DNA of 6,903 nt from positions 1 to 6,903 of the forward strand of contig JACPZJ010000147.1 of NCBI GenBank assembly GCA_016195585.1, in the 5' to 3' direction. The notes beneath the pieces were generated by a model. That model saw nothing but the letters and a program-made list of their open reading frames with translations. It searched no databases and was not told the origin of the DNA. Of this stretch, positions 1 through 5,569 are shown one piece after another. Each line of letters begins with the position of its first letter. The first letter of the stretch is position 1. Position numbers and translations under genes: made by a program. The DNA is from Nitrospirota bacterium. GTDB lineage: Bacteria; Nitrospirota; CAKKRA01; 9FT-COMBO-42-15.

Positions 1-1
1 A

Positions 2-337
2 GGGGAGCGTAAAAAGATACTTGGTGTATGCGCGCTTCATATTGGGTGGGATGGGTTAGGTGAGATAAGGTCTCTTGCTGTAAAAGAGGGTTATATTAGA
101 AAGGGCATTGGCAGCAGCCTTGTTAAGGAGATATTTAAAGAGGCTGCTGGTCTCGGCATAATTACAATTTTTATACTTACATATAAGCCCGGGTTTTTTA
201 AAGGGTTTGGTTTTAGGGAGATTAATAAGAAGAAATTGCCGCACAAGGTATGGACTGAGTGTGTTAATTGTCCAAAGTTTCCGGATTGTAATGAGATAGC
301 TATGCACTATAAATTAAAAGGCAGGTTTAAAGGCTGA
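2..337 (+). CDS. GNAT N-acetyltransferase, short-form ArgA-like (3' part, start outside window)
   Basis: The frame is open from the left edge to a TGA at 335-337 and gives 111 residues of a C-terminal fragment. Seen: a beta-strand/loop stretch EIRSLAVKEGYIRKGIGSSLV (written here as EIRSLAV and RKGIGSSLV, fragment residues 21-27 and 33-41), which matches the acetyl-CoA pyrophosphate-binding R-x-x-G-x-G motif A of GNAT enzymes. Also seen are YKPGFFKGFGFRE (61-73), the usual late GNAT strand, and a tail with KLPHKVW followed by CxxCPKFPxC (C87, C90, C96). Known: stand-alone short N-acetylglutamate synthases, which make N-acetylglutamate from glutamate and acetyl-CoA in the first step of arginine synthesis, have this layout of about 150 residues. 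The N-terminal 40 or so residues are missing, so the substrate is inferred by resemblance only. It converges on the small minus-strand gene with a 21-bp gap. Confidence 0.8.
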   Translation, partial: GERKKILGVCALHIGWDGLGEIRSLAVKEGYIRKGIGSSLVKEIFKEAAGLGIITIFILTYKPGFFKGFGFREINKKKLPHKVWTECVNCPKFPDCNEIAMHYKLKGRFKG

Positions 338-358
338 GCATTTTCTGCTTCCTTTAGA

Positions 359-631
359 TTATTGTTCTGAATCAAGCTTGATCTTGACTGCCTTTAGGAA
401 GGATTTGTCAAAGTTATTGAATTCATATTTTATATCGCTATTTTGGGCTTCCTGCTGCCCTCCCTTTAAGACCCTTGTAACCGAGGCGAGGACAAGATCA
501 ACATGATAACCTTCTTCCTCTATAACCTTGAGCGCCTCCCTGATTTCTTTGCTTTCTGAAAACACTGAATTTATGGCATTGGCAAGACCGGTTATTAGCT
601 CTTTGATCCTTTCGTTTTCTTTTGAGTCCAT
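359..631 (-). CDS. Small uncharacterised protein, 90 aa
   Basis: I do not recognise the family. The ATG at 631 is preceded by GGAAGGAG (639-646, 7-nt spacing) and by a consensus promoter, which makes this a convincing expressed gene and not a chance ORF. The product is acidic to neutral, soluble and has no signal peptide, membrane segment or cysteine. Residues 1-38 look helical, with charged and hydrophobic residues alternating. The centre reads EEEGYHVDLVLASVTRVL (39-55), a Gly-Tyr turn leading into a hydrophobic strand or helix. A Gly/Gln-rich linker (57-62) follows, and the end is FDKSFLKAVKIKLD (74-87). This organisation, with a mid-protein GY-x-VDL block and a terminal D-x-x-FL-x-x-x-x-I segment, suggests a small compact conserved fold. 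It is transcribed divergently from hemW (105 bp between the starts) and converges on the acetyltransferase. No function is proposed. Confidence 0.8.
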   Translation of the reverse strand: MDSKENERIKELITGLANAINSVFSESKEIREALKVIEEEGYHVDLVLASVTRVLKGGQQEAQNSDIKYEFNNFDKSFLKAVKIKLDSEQ

Positions 632-638
632 ATGAATT

Positions 639-646
639 CTCCTTCC
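639..646 (-). promoter_or_regulatory. Strong Shine-Dalgarno of the 90-aa gene
   Basis: On the minus strand the sequence reads GGAAGGAG, 7 nt upstream of the ATG at 631. It fixes that start codon and supports the short ORF as genuine. Confidence 0.8.
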
Positions 647-686
647 ATATTATTATGATGCATATTTTATATATGAATGTGATAAA

Positions 687-715
687 ATTATATTTAAGAT
701 TCATCATGGTGTCAA
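687..715 (-). promoter_or_regulatory. Consensus sigma70 promoter of the 90-aa gene
   Basis: On the minus strand TTGACA (715-710) is separated by exactly 17 bp from TATAAT (692-687). Both hexamers are perfect. The expected transcription start is near 680, giving a leader of about 49 nt that ends in the strong Shine-Dalgarno. The -35 box lies only 21 bp upstream of the divergent hemW ATG, so the two genes share the control region. I could not identify an equally good promoter for hemW on the plus strand between 632 and 736. Confidence 0.82.
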
Positions 716-736
716 GATAAAAATAGGGCAGGGAAA

Positions 737-1867
737 ATGGAGACAGGCATTTATATACACATACCTTTTTGTATTGCAAAGTGCCGCTATTGCAGTTTCT
801 TTTCTGTCAGGCATAATGAAGATTTGATAGAACCCTATGTTGATGCCCTCACAAGGGAGATTGATCATAGAGGCAGAGAAATTGCAGGGTGTCAGGTAAA
901 GAGCATATATCTTGGAGGCGGCACGCCGACTATTCTTAAAAGCCGGCATATAAGTAAGATACTGAATAGATGCAGGGACAATTTTAATTTTTTGGATGAT
1001 ATTGAAATAAGCATAGAAGGAAATCCAAAGACAGTTAATAAGGATTATCTGCTTGAATTAATAAACTTAGGGGTGAACAGACTGACCATAGGCATACAAT
1101 CCTTTAACGATAATGAGTTAACCATTTTAGGCAGGGCGCATGACTCTGTTGAGGGTATAGCTGCCTTTGAGGATGCGAGACGTGCAGGCTTTAAAAATAT
1201 TGGCATTGATCTGATATATGGCATTCCCTATCAGAAGGAAAGGGACTGGGATTATTCACTGAATAGGGCAATAGGCCTAAGCCCTGAACATATATCAATC
1301 TATTCCCTTAGTATTGAAAAGGGAACTCTATTTGATAAGTATCACAGAGAAAAGAGATTAATTCCGCTGCCGGAAGATGAGCACGCAAAAATGTATGATA
1401 ATGCATATACAGGGTTAAAGAATGCAGGATACATACCATACGAGATATCCAATTTCTCAATGCCCGGCCATGAATCAAGGCATAATCAGATATACTGGAA
1501 TAACGAAGAGTATATTGGGTTCGGGGCAAGCGCATATTCATACCTAAATGGAAAAAGATACTGGAGTGTATCAGATGTTAACAAGTATATTGATAGTATA
1601 AATGCCTGTGGAGATGCTGTAAGCGGCTCAGAGGCGCTGGGAAGAAAAGAGTTGTGGGCAGAGGCAATAATGCTCGGCTTACGCAAATGGGAGGGGATTG
1701 ATATTAATAAATTGAATCAGAGATTTAATATAGATTTCGCAGGATTATATAAAGGCAAGGTTGCCAGATTAATAAATTTAGGCCTGATTGATTTGATAAA
1801 CAATCATCTAAAAATAACAAACAGGGGCGCCCTTGTTTTAAATGAGGTCATTCTGGAGTTTATTTAA
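737..1867 (+). CDS. hemW: Radical SAM family heme chaperone HemW (formerly annotated as HemN-like coproporphyrinogen oxidase)
   Basis: The protein has 376 residues, the usual HemW length. The [4Fe-4S]/SAM cluster motif CxxxCxxC is at C12-C16-C19 in HIPFCIAKCRYCSFF. The residue two after the last Cys is Phe and not the fourth Cys of true HemN, which separates it from oxygen-independent coproporphyrinogen III oxidase. Other radical-SAM and HemW marks are GGGTPT (60-65, SAM binding), NRLTIGIQSF (114-123), LGRAH (131-135), DLIYGIP (158-164) and HNQIYW (249-254), the HNxxYW motif linked to heme binding in HemW. A C-terminal winged-helix-like HemN_C region covers about 305-370. Known role: HemW binds heme and hands it to respiratory-chain proteins and is not itself a biosynthetic oxidase. 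The ATG at 737 follows a purine-rich GGGCAGGG with a short spacer. Few residues precede the cluster, which is normal for the family. It converges on the cyclase gene with a 15-bp gap. Confidence 0.93.
   Translation: METGIYIHIPFCIAKCRYCSFFSVRHNEDLIEPYVDALTREIDHRGREIAGCQVKSIYLGGGTPTILKSRHISKILNRCRDNFNFLDDIEISIEGNPKTVNKDYLLELINLGVNRLTIGIQSFNDNELTILGRAHDSVEGIAAFEDARRAGFKNIGIDLIYGIPYQKERDWDYSLNRAIGLSPEHISIYSLSIEKGTLFDKYHREKRLIPLPEDEHAKMYDNAYTGLKNAGYIPYEISNFSMPGHESRHNQIYWNNEEYIGFGASAYSYLNGKRYWSVSDVNKYIDSINACGDAVSGSEALGRKELWAEAIMLGLRKWEGIDINKLNQRFNIDFAGLYKGKVARLINLGLIDLINNHLKITNRGALVLNEVILEFI
1809..1838 (-). terminator. Candidate intrinsic terminator of the cyclase transcript, inside the hemW 3' end
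   Basis: The arms AAACAGGGGC / GCCCTTGTTT (1819-1838) form a 20-nt inverted repeat with a single G-U pair. On the minus strand this hairpin begins 45 nt beyond the cyclase stop and is followed by GTTATTTTTA (1818-1809), a slightly interrupted U-tract. It lies within hemW codons for about residues 361-367. On the plus strand it is followed by TTTTAAAT, so some bidirectional activity is possible. The assignment rests on sequence symmetry only. Confidence 0.45.
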
Positions 1868-1882
1868 TCTGAAGCGGCTTGG

Positions 1883-3013
1883 TTATCTTGCAGCAACGAT
1901 CTTGTTCCTGCCGTCCTGTTTCGCAAGATATAACAGGTCATCGGCAGATTTTATTAACTGGTCTGATAAATTGCTGACAGGTGTGTTCATATCAAGGAGC
2001 GGTTTTGGTTCATAGTTGCCGATTCCCATGCTTACTGTAAAGGAGATAGAGGAATTTCCATTCTCATCTGAAAAATTTTTCCTTTCCACTGCCTTGCGCA
2101 ACCTTTCAGCAAATTTCTTTGCAGTGCTGATATCTGTCTCCGGAAGTATTATTGCAAACTCCTCTCCGCAATAGCGGGCTACTATATCTGTATTTCTGGC
2201 AGAAAGCTGTATAAGCCGTGCAAGCTGGGCAAGGACAGCATCGCCTGTCAAATGCCCAAATTTATCGTTTATAACCTTAAAGTAATCAATATCCAGCATT
2301 ACGAGAGAGATCGGCCTTCTATATCTATTTGAACGTTTTATCTCTTTTGGAAGCTGCTCGTAGAAATACCTCCTGTTTGGTATCTTTGTAAGCGCATCAA
2401 GGTTAGCCTGTTTCAAAAGGGTCAGATAATAGGGGTTCTGTATTGCAATCTCATCTATGAATACAAGCGGGTGTGAATGTTGAAGCTCCACCACCTCTGT
2501 GCCTGACAGATGATTGACATCGTACTGGCATATTACAACAACAGGGACCTCCGGGTCAGACAGATACCTGTCAGAAAGATGCTCATATTTTAAAATCAGA
2601 TCGCCGTTGTCAACCTTATTTACAAGCCAGCCCATATCAGCGGTCATCCTCGCGCCATTCCATCCCTCATCAATGGCCATCTGCACAAAGGCCTTTGTTG
2701 AATTCAGAAGGTGGTCAGGGGAGAACACACCATTTTCCAAAAATGGATCCTTATCCGACAAAAGCACCAACTGCCCGCTCCCGAGCGCCTCATCAAGGTC
2801 AACATCAAGGTCATAGAGTGTGCTCTTGACCTCTTTCATAACCTTTGGCGATACGGCATAAAGGCACTTTTCACCGTCTTCAAGCCCTGCCTTTATAACC
2901 TCTGAGAGATTGGAAACGGCATGTACCGGCTTTCTGAACAGATATAAGGCATGGGCGCCCCTCTGCAACTCTATATTGCCCACACCGAGATGAATAGTTG
3001 AACTCTTTATCAT
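1883..3013 (-). CDS. MEDS-domain diguanylate cyclase (GGDEF family, CGEEF variant)
   Basis: The protein has 376 residues and two domains. Residues about 15-180 match the MEDS sensory domain first noted in DcmR: RGAHALYLF (18-26), EDGEKCLYAVSP (45-56), MTADMGWL (123-130) and the closing CQYDVNHLSG (162-171). Residues about 204-376 form a GGDEF domain with DALTKIPNRR (206-215), the metal-binding DIDYFKVIND (241-250), FGH (252-254), the signature CGEEF (282-286), SMGIG (328-332) and AKQDGRNKI (364-372). The inhibitory I-site RxxD is intact as RNTD (273-276), five residues before the signature. Known: such domains condense two GTP into c-di-GMP, and the I-site gives product feedback. The first Gly of GGEEF is Cys here (codon TGC). 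No membrane segment is seen, so it is likely cytosolic, with MEDS sensing an unknown signal. The ATG has no clear Shine-Dalgarno, but its promoter places the mRNA start only a few bases upstream. Confidence 0.9.
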   Translation of the reverse strand: MIKSSTIHLGVGNIELQRGAHALYLFRKPVHAVSNLSEVIKAGLEDGEKCLYAVSPKVMKEVKSTLYDLDVDLDEALGSGQLVLLSDKDPFLENGVFSPDHLLNSTKAFVQMAIDEGWNGARMTADMGWLVNKVDNGDLILKYEHLSDRYLSDPEVPVVVICQYDVNHLSGTEVVELQHSHPLVFIDEIAIQNPYYLTLLKQANLDALTKIPNRRYFYEQLPKEIKRSNRYRRPISLVMLDIDYFKVINDKFGHLTGDAVLAQLARLIQLSARNTDIVARYCGEEFAIILPETDISTAKKFAERLRKAVERKNFSDENGNSSISFTVSMGIGNYEPKPLLDMNTPVSNLSDQLIKSADDLLYLAKQDGRNKIVAAR

Positions 3014-3026
3014 GTTTCTTAATCAA

Positions 3027-3055
3027 AGTATATCTAATGGGTCTTATCTTGTCAA
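3027..3055 (-). promoter_or_regulatory. Sigma70-type promoter of the MEDS-GGDEF gene
   Basis: On the minus strand TTGACA (3055-3050) is followed after 17 bp by TATACT (3032-3027), which matches the -10 consensus at five of six positions. The predicted start is near 3020, only about 7 nt before the ATG at 3013, and this fits the absence of a Shine-Dalgarno. The site lies in the 74-bp gap downstream of aarF. The cyclase can therefore be transcribed independently even though read-through from aarF is possible. Confidence 0.7.
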
Positions 3056-3087
3056 GAAAGGCCAAGCCCTTGAATTTTAAGGTTTTT

Positions 3088-4707
3088 TTATTTTCTGAGA
3101 AAGGAACAGATGAGGATTATGGTAAAGACCACTGCGGCTGCGCCTGATAACAGCCCTTCCATGAACCTTCCCTGATTTTGAAAATAGCTATAGGCTGCTA
3201 TAAAGATAATGATAGAAAGGAGGATTGTAAATCTGTTTAAGACAGCATATATCCTGCCGAGGAGATTATTTATCTCATTAGCAGTGATATACATGTGAAA
3301 CTCACCCCTGTTTGAAAGCCTTAATATATTCCCAAATTGTTCAGGGATATTTATTAAAGCGGTTCCGACCTCCTTTCCTCTGGAGATTGTCTTCTCTATC
3401 CAGCCCTTATCTTCATGTGCGAATCTTTTTGTATAGGGGGCTGCAATCTCAATTATATTTAAATCAGGGTCAAGTTTAGAGGTGAGGCCGTTGAGTATCC
3501 CCATTGTCCTTGAAAAGAGGATAAAGTTATTTGGTATCTGGACAGAGGGATAGGCCTGTATAAGGTCATGGATCTCCTGGCTTATTAGATTGATATCAAT
3601 ATTTTTAAACTCCCTCGGCGTAATATCACGGTATTTATCCATAAAATAACTAACAACACGTTCTATGCCGCGGGTATCGCCCCTTCTTGGCAAGAAGCCG
3701 AGGTCAATAAGGCCATGTATAATCCCTTCTGTATCGCGGTTTATTATTGCCACGCCTGCTTTTAAGAGCCCCTCACGCATCTGGGATGGCATCCTCTGCA
3801 TAAGGCCGAAGTCCACAAAAACAATCTTTGGGCCTTCCTGAACAAATATATTGCCGGGATGGGGATCTCCGTGAAAGAAGCGGTGTATCAGGAATTGCGT
3901 CAGGTAGGAGTTTATAAGTAATTTTGCTATCTCTTTCTTGTCAAAATTTCTTGACTCCAGTTCCTCAATATTGGATATCTTCACGCCATCCACAAACTGG
4001 AGTGTGAGTATTTTTAACGTTGTATATTCCCAGTATACCTTTGGTATTATTATATTTTTATCATCAGAAAAGTTGTTGTAAAATATCTCTGCATTCCTTC
4101 CCTCATGGATATAATTCAATTCATCCGTAAGTATGCGTGAAAATTCATCAAGGAGCACATCAAAGTTTATGTCCTTGAACTGTTTTCTTATAAACCTTAC
4201 AACCCATCTTAGCGCAATAAGATCCGCCTTAACAACATCCTCTATACCGGGGTATTGGATCTTAACTGCAACCCTTTCATCACTTTTTAATATTGCCTCG
4301 TGCACCTGACCAAGGGATGCAGCGGCAATAGGATTTTCATTAAAGGATTTGAAGATTGCAGACGGCTCGTCACCGAGCTCTTCAATAAGCCTCTTTTTTA
4401 TAAGGCCGAAGTCTGCGGCCGGCACCTGATCCTGTAGTCTGGAGAGGGCATCTGTATATTCATCCGGCAGGAAATCAACCCTCGCGCTCATGAACTGGCC
4501 AATCTTTATCAGAAGGCCCTTGAGATTAATTGCTGCCTTAAAGAGCATTTCAGCGTTTTTTTTATGCAGCCTTTCATATTCTTTTTTTAGAGGCTCATCC
4601 CCTGAAAATAGCATGTTCACCCTGATAAGCTTATAGCTTAAGAATATCCGCAAAGCAATCAGGATGATCCTTAATATCCTCCGCCTCGGGTGGAGATAAT
4701 ATCTCAT
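3088..4707 (-). CDS. AarF/ABC1/UbiB family atypical protein kinase-like protein
   Basis: The protein has 539 residues, typical of UbiB/AarF. The family hallmark KxGQ is LLIKIGQFMSAR (K68-Q71). The Ala-rich nucleotide loop that replaces the kinase Gly loop is AAASLGQVHEA (128-138), the VAVK lysine is K149, the catalytic loop is HGDPHPGN (279-286), and the metal-binding DFG is D299-G301. The ExD position reads DELNY (195-199), so Asp is replaced by Asn198. Two hydrophobic C-terminal helices (about 493-508 and 516-536) end in the basic tail FLRK, the usual UbiB membrane anchor. The N-terminus is basic and hydrophobic (residues 1-30). Known: members support quinone synthesis or lipid transport and have ATPase-like activity, with the exact chemistry still unsettled. 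The quinone or other partner here cannot be told from the context. No Shine-Dalgarno precedes the ATG at 4707. An in-frame alternative start, Met32, has CAGGGTG just upstream but would remove the basic N-terminus. Confidence 0.92.
   Translation of the reverse strand: MRYYLHPRRRILRIILIALRIFLSYKLIRVNMLFSGDEPLKKEYERLHKKNAEMLFKAAINLKGLLIKIGQFMSARVDFLPDEYTDALSRLQDQVPAADFGLIKKRLIEELGDEPSAIFKSFNENPIAAASLGQVHEAILKSDERVAVKIQYPGIEDVVKADLIALRWVVRFIRKQFKDINFDVLLDEFSRILTDELNYIHEGRNAEIFYNNFSDDKNIIIPKVYWEYTTLKILTLQFVDGVKISNIEELESRNFDKKEIAKLLINSYLTQFLIHRFFHGDPHPGNIFVQEGPKIVFVDFGLMQRMPSQMREGLLKAGVAIINRDTEGIIHGLIDLGFLPRRGDTRGIERVVSYFMDKYRDITPREFKNIDINLISQEIHDLIQAYPSVQIPNNFILFSRTMGILNGLTSKLDPDLNIIEIAAPYTKRFAHEDKGWIEKTISRGKEVGTALINIPEQFGNILRLSNRGEFHMYITANEINNLLGRIYAVLNRFTILLSIIIFIAAYSYFQNQGRFMEGLLSGAAAVVFTIILICSFLRK
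4693..4705. repeat. 13-bp palindrome at the aarF start codon
   Basis: GAGATA-A-TATCTC is a perfect inverted repeat that begins within the aarF ATG. If the mRNA is leaderless, the first 15 nt could fold into a 5-bp hairpin with a 3-nt loop directly at the start codon. It may be chance. Confidence 0.35.
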
Positions 4708-4713
4708 TGGGAT

Positions 4714-4741
4714 ATATTATCATTACCTGTCCCTTTGTCAA
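4714..4741 (-). promoter_or_regulatory. Promoter of aarF, predicted leaderless start
   Basis: On the minus strand TTGACA (4741-4736) is followed after 16 bp by TAATAT (4719-4714), preceded by TGA (4722-4720), which fits an extended -10 TGn. Exactly six bases separate the -10 box from the A of the ATG at 4707, so the expected +1 falls on the start codon itself. The gene also lacks a Shine-Dalgarno. Confidence 0.6.
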
Positions 4742-4745
4742 GGGA
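4730..4745. promoter_or_regulatory. 16-bp palindrome over the aarF -35 box (possible operator)
   Basis: TCCCTTTGTCAAGGGA has perfect 6-bp arms around a 4-bp centre, and the aarF -35 box lies across the centre and right arm. It sits between the divergent aarF and acs promoters, so a protein bound here could affect both. No known regulator motif is recognised. Confidence 0.3.
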
Positions 4746-4755
4746 AAGTAGAATC

Positions 4756-4789
4756 TTGACATATTTGAGCCATTTTGCTACCGTATAAT
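4756..4789 (+). promoter_or_regulatory. Probable promoter region of acs
   Basis: A perfect TTGACA (4756-4761) is followed at 17 bp by TACCGT (4779-4784, weak) and at 22 bp by a perfect TATAAT (4784-4789). The ideal pairing is not available, because the good -10 is five bases too far from the good -35. Such non-ideal spacing is often activator-dependent, but that is inference. The -35 box faces the aarF -35 box across 14 bp, so the two divergent genes share this control region. Confidence 0.5.
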
Positions 4790-4809
4790 ACTCTTTTATA
4801 AACTATTTT

Positions 4810-4815
4810 AGGAGG
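4810..4815 (+). promoter_or_regulatory. Strong Shine-Dalgarno of acs
   Basis: AGGAGG lies 7 nt upstream of the ATG at 4823. It fixes the acs start and indicates efficient translation initiation. Confidence 0.85.
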
Positions 4816-4822
4816 AGATAAT

Positions 4823-5569
4823 ATGGCTGCAGATAAAGGTATTGATGTATTAATGCATGAGGAGAGAAGATTTCCACCGCCAAAGTGGTTCAGCAGGAAG
4901 GCCCACATAAAGAGCCTGAAACAATATAAAGAGATCTATAAAAAATCCATTAAAAACCCGGATGCCTTCTGGTCTAAAATGGCGAAGGATGAACTGCACT
5001 GGCACAAAAAATGGAAAAAGACCTCTGAATGGGATTTTACAAAGCCGTCCATAAAATGGTTTGTTAATGGCAAGCTGAATGTTTCTTACAATTGCATTGA
5101 CAGGCATCTAAACTCCTTTAGAAGGAACAAGGCGGCAATCATATGGGAGGGTGATGACGGCAGCTATAAGACATATACCTACCAGCAGCTTTTTTATGAG
5201 GTAAACAGATTTGCCAATGTCCTTAAAAAGCACGGTGTAAAAAAAGGCGACAGGATAACCATCTATCTCCCCATGATACCCGAGCTTCCAATCTCCATGC
5301 TCGCCTGTGCGAGGATAGGCGCAATACACAACGTTGTCTTTGGCGGGTTCAGCTCAGCCTCTCTGCGGGATAGGATACTGGACAGCGAGGCGAAATTATT
5401 AATCACCTCAGATGAAGGGGTAAGGGGAGGCAAGCATACACCCCTCAAGGCAAACAGCGATGAGGCCATTAAAGATAACACCGCCATTGAAAAAGTTATT
5501 ATTGTAAAGAGGACAGGAAGCCCTGTAAATATGCAGACCAATAGGACCTCTGGTGGCATGAAGAGATGA
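4823..5569 (+). CDS. acs: acetyl-CoA synthetase, N-terminal piece (248 aa, last 7 residues out of frame)
   Basis: This is the 5' reading frame of the interrupted acs. Residues about 35-95 form the ACAS_N cap, including WHKKW (60-64) and the signature VNGKLNVSYNCIDRH (81-95). The start of the AMP-binding domain follows, with IIWEGDDGSYKTYTYQQL (106-123), IYLPMIPELPISMLACARIG (147-166) and HNVVFGGFS (169-177). The DEGVRGGK block (197-204) belongs to the CoA-binding region. Residues 242-248 (TSGGMKR) are frameshift products with no resemblance to the family. Translated alone it would lack the ATP P-loop and all catalytic motifs. Initiation is well supported by AGGAGG at 4810-4815. Confidence 0.85.
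   Translation: MAADKGIDVLMHEERRFPPPKWFSRKAHIKSLKQYKEIYKKSIKNPDAFWSKMAKDELHWHKKWKKTSEWDFTKPSIKWFVNGKLNVSYNCIDRHLNSFRRNKAAIIWEGDDGSYKTYTYQQLFYEVNRFANVLKKHGVKKGDRITIYLPMIPELPISMLACARIGAIHNVVFGGFSSASLRDRILDSEAKLLITSDEGVRGGKHTPLKANSDEAIKDNTAIEKVIIVKRTGSPVNMQTNRTSGGMKR

Noticed and set aside
56..307. Minus-strand 83-codon frame opposite the acetyltransferase
   Set aside because: The plus-strand frame shows clear GNAT motifs. The antisense frame has no recognisable features.
329..355. Hairpin AAAGG-ctg-AGCA / TGCT-t-CCTTT across the convergent stops of the acetyltransferase and the 90-aa gene
   Set aside because: The stem is short and bulged, and no U-tract follows on either strand. It is too weak to call a terminator.
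737..1867. Oxygen-independent coproporphyrinogen III oxidase HemN
   Set aside because: The fourth cysteine typical of HemN after CxxxCxxC is Phe, the protein is short (376 residues) and it has the HNxxYW motif, all pointing to HemW.
2514..2905. Plus-strand open frames opposite the MEDS domain
   Set aside because: They overlap a well-supported minus-strand gene, have no ribosome binding site and encode low-complexity Ser/Thr/Pro-rich sequence. They are shadows.
3014..3087. Terminator between aarF and the cyclase gene
   Set aside because: Only 4-bp stems with mismatches are visible, and the space is better explained by the cyclase promoter.
4767..4780. Sigma54 promoter upstream of acs (GAGCCATTTTGCTA)
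   Set aside because: It contains a TTGCT but lacks the obligatory GG of the -24 element at the right distance.
4850..5559. Minus-strand open frames opposite the N-terminal half of acs
   Set aside because: They are antisense to conserved acs motifs and have no initiation signals of their own.
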